DNA of 64,000 bases from Altererythrobacter sp. TH136. GTDB taxonomy: Bacteria > Pseudomonadota > Alphaproteobacteria > Sphingomonadales > Sphingomonadaceae. Made by a program: the position numbers and the translations under genes. The notes under the pieces were generated by a model. It searched no databases. It was given only the letters and a program-made list of their open reading frames with translations, and had not been told where the DNA came from. This document shows, one piece after another, positions 26,201 to 34,422 of this stretch (its first letter is position 1; each line of letters starts with the position of its first letter). The DNA lies in assembly GCF_007065885.1 (NCBI RefSeq), contig NZ_CP041409.1, positions 248,001-312,000 on the forward strand, given 5' to 3'.

Positions 26201-26843
26201 CGAAGAAGTTGTGGCCGATTACCAGACTCACCGACTGAGCCTGAAGGCGCACCCCTTGAGCTTCCTGCGCCCTTCGCTGACCGAGCGCGGTTTCCACCGG
26301 GCGGACGACCTGCGGGGGCGCAAGTTCCGCTCGATGGTGCAGGTCGCGGGCGTGGTGCTGATCCGCCAGCGCCCCGGTAGTGCCAAGGGGGTGTGCTTCA
26401 TCACGCTGGAGGACGAAAGCGGAGTGATCAACCTCGTCATCTGGCCCGACATGATGGAAAAGTACCGCAAGGTCATCATGGGCGCGCGCCTGATGGAAGT
26501 GCGCGGCCGGGTCGAATACGATGAGGAGGTGATCCACGTCATCGCGCATCATCTGACCGACGCCACGCAGGATCTTCACCGCCTGTCGGATGACCTGATG
26601 CCCGTGACGATCGCGCGCGCCGATCACTGCAACAATCCGCTGCCCAGCCGGTGGGGACCCGGCGGGGTCCTGGTCGATGACGAGGGGCAGGAACAGTCGC
26701 CGGGCAAGGGTGTGCCATGGCAGCCGCCCGGGCCGGGCAATCGCGATTGCGGTTATCATGGACCGAGCGCCGGCGGCCATCCGCGCGACGTGCGGATCGT
26801 GCCCAGGCTGCTGCCGCTCCCACCCAGCCGCGACTTTCACTAA
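23235..26843 (+). CDS. dnaE2: Error-prone DNA polymerase III alpha subunit DnaE2 (ImuC)
   Basis: DnaE2 is the replicative-type polymerase that extends past lesions with ImuA and ImuB. The 1202-residue protein is somewhat longer than the usual 1050-1100. Visible parts are the N-terminal PHP domain ([21 protein letters not shown]), the polymerase core with [16 protein letters not shown] and catalytic [14 protein letters not shown] (about residues 427-440), the [21 protein letters not shown] helix-hairpin-helix lead, and a C-terminal OB fold ([29 protein letters not shown]). It ends in the family's HPRDVRIVP...SRDFH. The GTG at 23235 is the only sensible start after udgX. Confidence 0.95.
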   Translation: [1202 protein letters not shown]

Positions 26844-26928
26844 CCGTGCCGCTATGGGCCGCTCCGCCAGTTTGCGGGACCAGGCGCTGACGAACCTGTA
26901 TAGTCGCTGCGAACATCCGGAGTAGCCG

Positions 26929-27315
26929 ATGCTGACGCGCATCCTGATCGCAGTGTTGACCTTGACCAGCGCGACCGTTGCGACGGCATACGACCCGATC
27001 GTGCTGAAGCGCGGATGGTACCGGGTCGACCGCACCAGCGACGGCGCATGTCTGGGAGAAGTCGGCACCAACGGCCAATTCTACGTCCTAACCGTTGCCG
27101 GGCTAAATCCCGGCGAAGAGGCGCGGCTAGTGATCACCAACGGTGACATGAAGCCCATCGATCGGGTGGTCCGTGCCGATGGTGCCGGTCGGTGGCAGGA
27201 GTACTACATCCCCTTCCGCTCCAACAACGGTGAAGGCGCGGTGGTATCCGCCGACATCACCAGCGAAAGCTGCGCGCTGCCCCTCAAATTCACTTGGCAG
27301 CGTAAACGCGCCTGA
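26929..27315 (+). CDS. Secreted protein of unknown function
   Basis: This 128-residue protein begins with a clear signal peptide, MLTRILIAVLTLTSATVATA, with cleavage likely at TA-YD. A GGAG sequence lies about 10 bp before the ATG. The mature part is small and beta-rich (GWYRVDRTSDGACLGEV, FYVLTVAGLNPGEEARLV) with two cysteines that could pair. I recognise no family. It stands between dnaE2 and the extensin-like gene and appears to have its own transcription. Confidence 0.65.
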   Translation: MLTRILIAVLTLTSATVATAYDPIVLKRGWYRVDRTSDGACLGEVGTNGQFYVLTVAGLNPGEEARLVITNGDMKPIDRVVRADGAGRWQEYYIPFRSNNGEGAVVSADITSESCALPLKFTWQRKRA

Positions 27316-27390
27316 CCCCTTCCGATGCCAGCGTTTGCTAAGCGCCGGCGCAACGGGGAACGGTCGAGCATCCCTGCGGCTTCATAGTCC

Positions 27391-28104
27391 ATGCGCCTGT
27401 TCTCGCCCGGCCGCTTCGATCGCTGGGCCTTTCCCTTGCTTATCTTCGCTGCGCTGCTCCTGAGCGGACAGGGTTGGCTGATGGCGCATCCCGAGTACAA
27501 CCCGTGGGCTCCGCTCGACCTGCGCGACCCGCCGGGCTGGGCGACGGAGCGCAAACTGTCAGCATTGCGCGACGATGCCGCAGACTGTCGCGCCGTCCTT
27601 GCACGCAGCGGCGTCGCGTTCACCGCGCTGCCGCCTGCCGGAGAGGCCACCTGCGCCCGTCCCGACCGGACAGTCCTGACGGACTTTCCGCTCAGCCCCC
27701 GCCAGCCGCCCACCACCTGCGCTGTGGCCGCTGCGCTCGAATTGTGGCTGCGCACCGGAGTGCAGCCCGCGGCGCGGGAACTGCTCGGCACCGATGTGGA
27801 GCGGATCGAACACTACGGCGCCTTCTCCTGCCGACGGGTCTACGGCCGGGGCGAGGGCGCATGGAGCGAACATTCCACCGGCAACGCGATCGACATCGCG
27901 GCGTTCGTTCTGGCGGACGGTCGCCGGATCACGGTCGCAGGTGATTGGGCAGGGGCGGAGCCTTCGGCGGAGTTTCTTCACCGGGTGCGGGACGCCGGCT
28001 GCCAGGTGTTCGGGACTGTTCTCAGCCCCGATTACAATGCCGCACACCGGGACCACCTGCACCTTGACCAGCAAGCGCGCGGTTTGGGCGGAGTATGCCG
28101 TTAG
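27391..28104 (+). CDS. Extensin-like C-terminal domain protein
   Basis: This 237-residue protein has an N-terminal membrane anchor or signal (FPLLIFAALLLSGQGWLMA, about residues 14-32) and a periplasmic extensin-like domain. The domain shows CRAVLARSGVAFT, TTCAVAAALELWL, SCRRVYGRGEGAWSEHSTGNAIDIAAFVL and HRDHLHLDQ. The EHSTGNAIDI and HRDHLHLD motifs resemble the zinc-binding motifs of LAS-type peptidases (M15/VanX fold), suggesting a cell-wall role. No catalytic role is proven for the family. It is convergent with phoB. Confidence 0.82.
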   Translation: MRLFSPGRFDRWAFPLLIFAALLLSGQGWLMAHPEYNPWAPLDLRDPPGWATERKLSALRDDAADCRAVLARSGVAFTALPPAGEATCARPDRTVLTDFPLSPRQPPTTCAVAAALELWLRTGVQPAARELLGTDVERIEHYGAFSCRRVYGRGEGAWSEHSTGNAIDIAAFVLADGRRITVAGDWAGAEPSAEFLHRVRDAGCQVFGTVLSPDYNAAHRDHLHLDQQARGLGGVCR

Positions 28105-28124
28105 ACGCTGCCGCAGCAGCGGCG

Positions 28125-28811
28125 TCAGCCTTCGAGGGAATAGCCTGCGCTACGTACGGTGCGCACCGGATCGTCAGCGCCATCGACCGCAATAGCCTGC
28201 CGCAAGCGGCGGATGTGGACATCGACCGTGCGCAGCTCGATTTCGCTCTCGCTGCCCCAAACGCCGTCGAGCAGCTGATTGCGGCTGAACACCCGGCGCG
28301 GGCTTTCCATCAGAAAGCGAAGCAGACGGTATTCAGTCGGCCCGAGCCGAACCGGCTGTCCGCGGCGCGTCACCCGGTGAGCCACCGGGTCGAGAGTCAG
28401 ATCGCCCACCGTCAGCGCCTCGCCAGCCAGTGCCGGACGGATGCGCCGCAGCACCGCTGCAACCCGCGCAAGCAACTCGCGCGGGGAGAACGGCTTGGTC
28501 AGATAGTCGTCCGCCCCTGTCTCCAGGCCGCGGATTTTGTCGTCCTCGCCTTCGCGCGCGGTCAGCATCACGATCGGCACGTGCGCAGTCGCCTTGTCGC
28601 GCCGCAGCCGGCGGCACACTTCGATCCCGCTGGTGCCCTCGATCATCCAATCAAGAATGATCAGATCGGGGACGTCTTCCGCCGCCATCAGCAGCGCCTC
28701 GTCGCCATCCGCCGTCAATCGCACCGAATAGCCTTCGTTGGCGAAGCGATATTCGAGAAGCTCGGCGAGCGCCGGGTCGTCCTCGACCAGCAGCAGCTTG
28801 GCCGCGGCCAT
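28125..28811 (-). CDS. phoB: Phosphate regulon response regulator
   Basis: PhoB binds Pho boxes and activates phosphate uptake genes during phosphate starvation. The 228-residue protein has a receiver domain (LLLVEDDPALAELL, phosphoacceptor in IILDWMIEGTSG, LTKPFSPRELLARV) and a C-terminal OmpR-type winged helix (LGPTEYRLLRFLMESPRRVFSRNQLLDGVWG, VDVHIRRLRQAI). It is the last gene of the phoR-pst-phoU-phoB cluster, 2 bp after phoU. Confidence 0.95.
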   Translation of the reverse strand: MAAAKLLLVEDDPALAELLEYRFANEGYSVRLTADGDEALLMAAEDVPDLIILDWMIEGTSGIEVCRRLRRDKATAHVPIVMLTAREGEDDKIRGLETGADDYLTKPFSPRELLARVAAVLRRIRPALAGEALTVGDLTLDPVAHRVTRRGQPVRLGPTEYRLLRFLMESPRRVFSRNQLLDGVWGSESEIELRTVDVHIRRLRQAIAVDGADDPVRTVRSAGYSLEG

Positions 28812-28813
28812 GG

Positions 28814-29479
28814 CTAGTTGTCCATATCGGCGGGGTAAGCGCCGGTCGCGGCAAAGTGGACCATTTCGGCCACGTTGGTGGCATGGTCGCCGATGCGCTC
28901 AATGTTGCGGGCGACGAACAGCAACTGAGCCGCCGAACTGATCGTAGCGGGGTTTTCGACCATGTGGCTGACAAGGTTGCGGAAGATCGATTCGTAGAAG
29001 TTATCCACCTTCTCGTCCGCCGCGATCACCTCGCGCGCAAGCGCGGCATCGCGGGCGGCGTAGGCGGTGAGCGCGTCGTGGACCATTTCGGCAGCGATGT
29101 CCGCCATCGCGGGTACCAGCGTGAGGGGGCCGAAGCGCTTGCGGCTTTCGATCTGGCGGCTCGCCTTGGCGATGGCCTTGGAATAATCGCCGATCCGTTC
29201 GACCACGCCAGCGATCTTCAACGCGGCAATCACTTCGCGCAGGTCGTCGGCCATGGGGGCCCGCAAGGCGATGATCCGCACCGCGAGCTTGTCGACCTCC
29301 GCTTCGATCGCGTCGATCTTCTTGTCATCGGCAACGATCTGGTCGGCCAGGGCGTCGTCGCCTTTGACCAGCGCGTCCATCGCGCGATTGAGCGCCACTT
29401 CGGCCATTCCGCCCATTTCGGCGATCAGGCCACGCAAGCGGGTGATGTCCTCGTCGAACGCCTTGACGGTATGTTCCAT
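28814..29479 (-). CDS. phoU: Phosphate signalling regulator PhoU
   Basis: PhoU represses PhoR/PhoB signalling when phosphate is plentiful and modulates the Pst transporter. The 221-residue product has two three-helix repeats of the PhoU fold, each with the metal-binding E/DxxxD pattern (for example ADQIVADDKKIDAIEAEVD and AREVIAADEKVDNFYESIFRNLV). I chose ATG 29479 (MEHTVKAFDEDITRL), the usual PhoU N terminus; a longer frame upstream runs antisense into pstB. It sits between pstB and phoB. Confidence 0.95.
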   Translation of the reverse strand: MEHTVKAFDEDITRLRGLIAEMGGMAEVALNRAMDALVKGDDALADQIVADDKKIDAIEAEVDKLAVRIIALRAPMADDLREVIAALKIAGVVERIGDYSKAIAKASRQIESRKRFGPLTLVPAMADIAAEMVHDALTAYAARDAALAREVIAADEKVDNFYESIFRNLVSHMVENPATISSAAQLLFVARNIERIGDHATNVAEMVHFAATGAYPADMDN

Positions 29480-29493
29480 GATCGTTGAGTCCC

Positions 29494-30285
29494 TTAGCCG
29501 TACCGGCCGGTGATGTAGTCTTTCGTCCGCTCCTCGAGCGGATTGGTGAAGATGTCCGATGTGCGCCCGTATTCCACCATCTTGCCCAAGTGAAAGAATG
29601 CCGTCCGCTGGCTGACGCGCGCAGCCTGCTGCATTGAGTGCGTCACGATTACGATCGCATAGCGGCCGCGCAGTTCGTGGATCAGTTCCTCGATCCGCGC
29701 GGTCGCGATGGGATCGAGCGCGCTGCACGGTTCGTCCATCAGGATGACCTCGGGATCGACCGCAATCGCACGGGCAATGCACAGCCGCTGCTGTTGTCCT
29801 CCGGAGAGGGCCGTCCCGCTGTCGGTCAGCCGGTCTTTCACCTCGTTCCACAGGCCGGCGCGGGCGAGCGAACGCTCGACGATCCCGTCGAGTTCAGCCT
29901 TTCCTTCAGCAAGACCGTGAATCCGCGGACCGTAAGCAACGTTTTCGTAGATGCTCTTGGGGAATGGGTTCGGTTTCTGGAACACCATGCCCACGCGCGC
30001 GCGAAGCTGGACCACGTCCATTTTCGACCGGTAAATATCCTGGCCATCCAGTTCGATCGAGCCCTCCACCCGCGCGGATGCAATGGTGTCATTCATCCGG
30101 TTGAGTGTGCGCAGAAAAGTCGATTTGCCGCAGCCGGAAGGGCCGATGAATGCGGTCACGTACTGCGAGGGAATGTCGATCGACACGTCGTCGATTGCCT
30201 GCTTGTCACCGTAAAACACCGACACGTCGCGCGCGCGCATCTTGGAGTCAGTGTTCTCGAGGTTGGGATGGACGACGGTCACCAT
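29494..30285 (-). CDS. pstB: Phosphate ABC transporter ATP-binding protein
   Basis: PstB powers high-affinity phosphate import. The 263-residue protein shows Walker [11 protein letters not shown], the [10 protein letters not shown] segment specific to PstB, Q-loop [19 protein letters not shown], the signature [17 protein letters not shown], Walker [14 protein letters not shown] and the switch histidine in VTHSMQQ. It overlaps pstA by 7 bp and precedes phoU by 14 bp. Confidence 0.96.
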   Translation of the reverse strand: MVTVVHPNLENTDSKMRARDVSVFYGDKQAIDDVSIDIPSQYVTAFIGPSGCGKSTFLRTLNRMNDTIASARVEGSIELDGQDIYRSKMDVVQLRARVGMVFQKPNPFPKSIYENVAYGPRIHGLAEGKAELDGIVERSLARAGLWNEVKDRLTDSGTALSGGQQQRLCIARAIAVDPEVILMDEPCSALDPIATARIEELIHELRGRYAIVIVTHSMQQAARVSQRTAFFHLGKMVEYGRTSDIFTNPLEERTKDYITGRYG

Positions 30286-31526
30286 GTTTTTTCGAACCTG
30301 TTTCGCAAATAGATCGCCAGCCCGTTCATGACGAGAAGGAACACGAGAAGCACGATAATGGCCGCACTGGTCCGCTCCACGAAACCGCGGTCGATTTCAT
30401 CCGACCAGAGGAAAATCTGGACCGGCAGCACAGTGGCGGGTGCGGTCAGGCTGTCGGGCGGCGTGGCGACAAACGCGCGCATGCCGATCATCAGCAGCGG
30501 CGCTGTTTCGCCCAGAGCACGGGCCATGCCGATGATCGTGCCAGTCAGCATCCCGGGAAGGGCCAGGGGCAAGACGTGGTGGAACACTACCTGCACCGGA
30601 GAAGCGCCGATCGCCAGCGCACCGTCGCGGATGCTTGGGGGGACGGCCTTGATGGCGTTGCGACCGGAAATGACGATCACCGGCATGGTCATCAGGGCTA
30701 GCGTCATGCCGCCGATCAGCGGCGCGGAGCGCATGTTCGGGAACAGCCAGAGGAATACCGCCAGTCCCAGAAGCCCAAAAATGATCGACGGCACTGCGGC
30801 AAGGTTGTTGATCGAGACTTCGATTAGATCGGTCCACCGGTTCTTCGGCGCGTATTCCTCGAGGTAGAGCGCCGCCAACACGCCGATCGGAAACGCCAGC
30901 AACAGCGTTACCAGCATCGTCAGCATCGACCCCTTCAACGCTCCCCAGATCCCTACTGCCTGCGGATCGGTCGCGTCCGAACGGGTCAGAAAACCCGGAT
31001 CGAACCGCTCGGCCAGCTTGCCTTCGCTGGAAAGCGTCTGCGCCAGTCCGTGCAGTTCGGGCTTACCTTCGCCGGCAAGTGCGGCTGCCAGGTTGGAACT
31101 GGCGGGCAGGTCGAAGGTCGCCTTACGCTGCAGCAATCCCGGGTCGGCGATGATCGCGCTGCCTACCTCACGCCAAGCTTCAGCCGACAGCTCTTCGGCA
31201 CCCGGCTCACCCAGTTCGGTGGCGGCAGAGAACTGCACAAGTTCGGGGAGACCTTGCGCCTGCAAACGCTGCAGCGCATCGGGCTGCGCGAGCGTTGCCG
31301 CATCGACCGACACGCTGCCCTGCGTGAAGTCGATGGGAACGCGCAGCTCCGCCCGCTGGAACCCGCCGGCACCGTTGAGCAACATCGTGCCGAGCAGGAA
31401 CAGCAGCACAGCCACCGAAAAGAGAACGGCGGTCAGGCCCAGCGCCTTGAAGCGTTGCTCCGAACGATAACGCTGCTTGATCCGGGCCTCGAACGCGGCG
31501 GTGCGGGTGGGCAGGGTGTCAGTCAT
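30279..31526 (-). CDS. pstA: Phosphate ABC transporter permease PstA with large periplasmic domain
   Basis: This 415-residue inner-membrane permease has an N-terminal helix at about residues 28-50. A soluble segment of roughly 140 residues follows (DUF3333-like, between the first and second helices). The binding-protein-dependent permease domain then runs from about 200 ([29 protein letters not shown]) to the end. The EAA-like loop is [27 protein letters not shown]. The enlarged periplasmic domain is normal for the alphaproteobacterial form. It overlaps both pstB and pstC. Confidence 0.93.
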   Translation of the reverse strand: MTDTLPTRTAAFEARIKQRYRSEQRFKALGLTAVLFSVAVLLFLLGTMLLNGAGGFQRAELRVPIDFTQGSVSVDAATLAQPDALQRLQAQGLPELVQFSAATELGEPGAEELSAEAWREVGSAIIADPGLLQRKATFDLPASSNLAAALAGEGKPELHGLAQTLSSEGKLAERFDPGFLTRSDATDPQAVGIWGALKGSMLTMLVTLLLAFPIGVLAALYLEEYAPKNRWTDLIEVSINNLAAVPSIIFGLLGLAVFLWLFPNMRSAPLIGGMTLALMTMPVIVISGRNAIKAVPPSIRDGALAIGASPVQVVFHHVLPLALPGMLTGTIIGMARALGETAPLLMIGMRAFVATPPDSLTAPATVLPVQIFLWSDEIDRGFVERTSAAIIVLLVFLLVMNGLAIYLRNRFEKTW

Positions 31527-32901
31527 ATGCCTCCCGGAAACGCTTCACGACCCGGAGCGCGATGAAGTTGAGGGCCAGGGTGACCATGAACAGCACGAAT
31601 CCGAGCGCGAACGCGCTGAGGGTCGCCGGATGATCGAAGCTGCCTTCGCCAGTGAGCATGGCGACGATTTGCACGGTCACCGTGGTCATCGCCTCCAACG
31701 GGTTTGCGGTCAGGTTGGCGGCAGTCGATGCCGCCATGACCACGATCATCGTTTCGCCGATCGCGCGGCTCACCGCCAGCATGACGCCCGCCACGATCCC
31801 GGGGAGCGCCGCTGGAAGCAGAACCCGACGGATCGTTTCGGATTTCGTGGCGCCCATCGCCAGGCTGCCATCGCGCATGGCTTGCGGCACGGCGGCGATG
31901 CTGTCGTCCGCCATCGAGGATACGAACGGAATGATCATCACGCCCATCACCAACCCTGCGGCAAGCGCGCTTTCCGAACTCGCGTTCGCGACCCCCAGCG
32001 CCTGCGCCGCATCGCGGATCAACGGTGCGATGCTGAGCGCCGCGAAATAGCCGTAGACCACCGTGGGCACGCCCGCGAGGATCTCCAGCGCCGGCTTGAG
32101 CGTCCGCCGCCACGACGGGTGCGCGTATTGCGTCAGGTAGATCGCGCTCATCAGGCCGAGAGGGATGGCGACGATCATGGCGATGATCGCGCCGATGAAA
32201 ATCGTCCCCCAAAACAGCGGCACCGCGCCATAGCGGCTGCCGTCCACAGCGGCGGGATCGGACATGGGATCCGGCGACCAGTGTGTGCCGAACAGGAAAT
32301 CGATCGGCGAGACCATACCGAAAAAGCGCACCGTCTCGAACACCAGGCTCACCAGAATGCCCAGGGTCGTCAGGATCGCCACCAGCGATGCCAGCAGCAG
32401 GATCAGCATCACGATCCGCTCTACCCGCGTACGGGCGGCGAAATCGGGTTTGAGGCGCAGGAACGCGAAAGCTCCGCCGGCCAGGCCGATGGCAATCGTC
32501 GCGAGAATGCCGATGAGGTTATAACGGGCCAGCGCTTCGCGGTACGGTTCGACCAGCGTGGCCGCTTCGGGCAATGAGACCGTCGCGGTCGCTCCGCGGG
32601 CCACGGAATATGCTTGGGCCAGCAGTGCGTTGCGCTGAAAATCGAACTGCGGCAAATTGGCGGCCGCAGGGTGCGCCAGGACTGCCCGGTCGATCAGGCC
32701 GGGCGCTATTGCACTCCACAGTGCGATGAAGGCGATCACCGGCAGCACGATCGACAGCGCGGCGTACCATCCGTGATAGCTGGGCAGAGCAGCCAGCCGC
32801 GTATGCCCCCGGCGCCGGAACCCCCAGGCCCGGGCGCGCGCCGTCAGCCATCCGGCCAAGCCCAGGCCAAGCATCAGCAGGAGGAGAAGCGAAGACGACA
32901 T
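31519..32901 (-). CDS. pstC: Phosphate ABC transporter permease PstC
   Basis: This 460-residue permease has a helix at the N terminus and a second near residue 45. An extended soluble region follows. The transporter domain of about six helices starts near 225 with FFGMVSPIDFLFGTHWSPD. The coupling loop is SLAMGATKSETIRRVLLPAALPGIVAGVMLAVSRAIGET. It begins 45 bp after the phoR stop and directly follows the Pho-box-like repeats. The usual pstS gene is not next to it. Confidence 0.93.
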   Translation of the reverse strand: MSSSLLLLLMLGLGLAGWLTARARAWGFRRRGHTRLAALPSYHGWYAALSIVLPVIAFIALWSAIAPGLIDRAVLAHPAAANLPQFDFQRNALLAQAYSVARGATATVSLPEAATLVEPYREALARYNLIGILATIAIGLAGGAFAFLRLKPDFAARTRVERIVMLILLLASLVAILTTLGILVSLVFETVRFFGMVSPIDFLFGTHWSPDPMSDPAAVDGSRYGAVPLFWGTIFIGAIIAMIVAIPLGLMSAIYLTQYAHPSWRRTLKPALEILAGVPTVVYGYFAALSIAPLIRDAAQALGVANASSESALAAGLVMGVMIIPFVSSMADDSIAAVPQAMRDGSLAMGATKSETIRRVLLPAALPGIVAGVMLAVSRAIGETMIVVMAASTAANLTANPLEAMTTVTVQIVAMLTGEGSFDHPATLSAFALGFVLFMVTLALNFIALRVVKRFREAYD

Positions 32902-32944
32902 GGGTTGGGAAAGATGTCCGTCGGATCTGTTGGGTTGGGCGGAT

Positions 32945-32973
32945 GCTACAGTTGTGTGACAGTATCGTGACTA
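32945..32973 (-). promoter_or_regulatory. Pho-box-like triple repeat before pstC
   Basis: On the minus strand three units recur every 11 bp: TAGTCAC at 32973, CTGTCAC at 32962 and CTGTAGC at 32951. This fits the CTGTCAN-N4-CTGTCAN pattern of PhoB sites. It overlaps the last codons of phoR and ends 44 bp before the pstC start, so it can provide a phosphate-regulated internal promoter for pstCAB-phoU-phoB. Confidence 0.6.
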
Positions 32974-34148
32974 GCGGAGTTATCGCCCCGCGCAATCGGC
33001 AGGCGAATGGTGACGGTGGTGCCGGCGCCGTGCTCGCTGGCGATGTCCAGACGTCCGCGATGCCGTTCGACGATGTGCTTGACGAGGGCCAGGCCTAGCC
33101 CGGTTCCGCCCGACGCCCGGCTGCGACCCGGGTCGACGCGGTAGAATCGCCGCGTGAGATGCGGCAGATGGTCGGGGGCGATGCCGTCGCCCTGGTCCGC
33201 GACCGTTAACTCGGCAGCTTCCCCCTCGCTGGTCAACGAGATGCGCACGCGGCCGTCATCGGCGCCGTACTTGAGTGCATTGTCGACCACATTGCGCACC
33301 GCTTGCTCAAGTTGGGGGACGTCGCCCTGGATCGTTGCATCTTCCAGCGCGAAATCGATTCGATCCGCCCGTGCGGGGCCCGCAGCATCGCGAGCGGCCA
33401 GCAGGACAAGCGGTGCCAGATCAATATGCTCGGACGGCAGGTCATGCTCGCCCGCCTCGACACGTGACAGCGACAGCAGATCGTCAACTAGTTGCTGCAA
33501 CCGCTTCGCCTCGCGCAAAATCGTCTGGTGAAACCGTGCGCGTAGCGATTCGTCGCCAGGCTCGTCGATCAGCGTCTCCACGTATCCTATAATGGAGGCG
33601 AGCGGGGTGCGCAGTTCGTGACTGGCGTTGGCGACGAAGTCCGTGTGCGCGCGACCAACGTTCGCGCCCGCAGACTGATCCGTCAGATCGATCACCGCGT
33701 AATCGCCGTTGAACGGCTTGCGGCTGACCAGCCACACGTCGCGTCGCCGCGCGAGATTGTAGACTGTCGCCGATGCCGGTTCATCGTGCTCGGCTAGAGC
33801 GATTGCCTCTGGATGACGCAGCGCGATGCGTACGTCCTGGCCCAGGATATGCGGACCCAGCACGTCCCGCGCCGCACGATTGGCAATCGTCACCCGGTCG
33901 CGCCTGGTCAGGAGGAGCGGGGTACCCGAATGCTCGATCAGCTCGGCCATGGTGTCGCGGGTCAGGCCAGCTTCGCCAGACGCTGTCTCCATGGATGGCG
34001 GTTCGTCGAACTTGAGCCACAGCGATCCGATCCAGATCAGCAGAATGGCGAGCGCAAACCACGGCTTCTCGCCCATGATCGCCAGAGCGGCGCATGCCAG
34101 AATGGCCAGCGCGATACCGGTCCAGGGCTTGGCTGCAGGCTGCTCCAT
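32946..34148 (-). CDS. phoR: Phosphate regulon sensor histidine kinase PhoR
   Basis: This 400-residue kinase has two short N-terminal hydrophobic segments (residues 10-45), a PAS-like region (about 60-170), the H-box FVANASHELRTPLASIIGYVETL, N-box VRNVVDNALKYGA, and G-boxes DQGDGIAPDHL and GGTGLGLALVKHIVERH. It phosphorylates PhoB under low phosphate. I chose ATG 34148, one codon after an in-frame GTG. Its 3' end contains the Pho-box repeats for pstC. Confidence 0.93.
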   Translation of the reverse strand: MEQPAAKPWTGIALAILACAALAIMGEKPWFALAILLIWIGSLWLKFDEPPSMETASGEAGLTRDTMAELIEHSGTPLLLTRRDRVTIANRAARDVLGPHILGQDVRIALRHPEAIALAEHDEPASATVYNLARRRDVWLVSRKPFNGDYAVIDLTDQSAGANVGRAHTDFVANASHELRTPLASIIGYVETLIDEPGDESLRARFHQTILREAKRLQQLVDDLLSLSRVEAGEHDLPSEHIDLAPLVLLAARDAAGPARADRIDFALEDATIQGDVPQLEQAVRNVVDNALKYGADDGRVRISLTSEGEAAELTVADQGDGIAPDHLPHLTRRFYRVDPGRSRASGGTGLGLALVKHIVERHRGRLDIASEHGAGTTVTIRLPIARGDNSASHDTVTQL

Positions 34149-34151
34149 CAC

Positions 34152-34321
34152 CGGGCGCCGTAGCGCGCACGCACCGGCCGCGCCAGCAGTGCTTGGATCA
34201 TGGAGAGATCGGTGGGGCTGAAAGCCGGTCGCGACGAGGTTGCGAGTACCACCGCCGGGTCGCCGGATGCGCGAATCTGCTTACGGTGAGTTGGGGAGTA
34301 GCCGAGTGCTGGTGGGAGAAA
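34152..34321 (-). other. Intergenic region between tRNA-Glu and phoR with an open frame lacking a start
   Basis: The minus strand is open through this stretch in the frame that ends RPVRARYGAR at a TGA overlapping the phoR start. No ATG occurs before the late MIQALLARP, and the frame starts at the tRNA end. It could be the tail of a gene cut by rearrangement, or a chance open frame. Confidence 0.25.
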
Positions 34322-34396
34322 TGGTGACCCCTACGGGAATCGAACCCGTGTTTCAGCCGTGAGAGGGCCGCGTCCTAACCGCTAGACGAAGGGGCC
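34322..34396 (-). tRNA. tRNA-Glu (anticodon CTC)
   Basis: This 75-nt gene includes an encoded CCA end. The acceptor stem GGCCCCT pairs with AGGGGTC. The T-loop is GGTTCGATTCC, and the anticodon loop CTCTCAC gives CTC, reading GAG codons. It differs from the neighbouring tRNA-Glu only at the first anticodon base. Confidence 0.95.
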
Positions 34397-34422
34397 AAAC
34401 CCAAGGTCCGGCGCGCTCCCGA

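Noticed and set aside
26889-26915. Third SOS box after dnaE2
   Set aside because: The two GAAC elements there are about 15 bp apart, not 7, so they do not match the LexA repeat.
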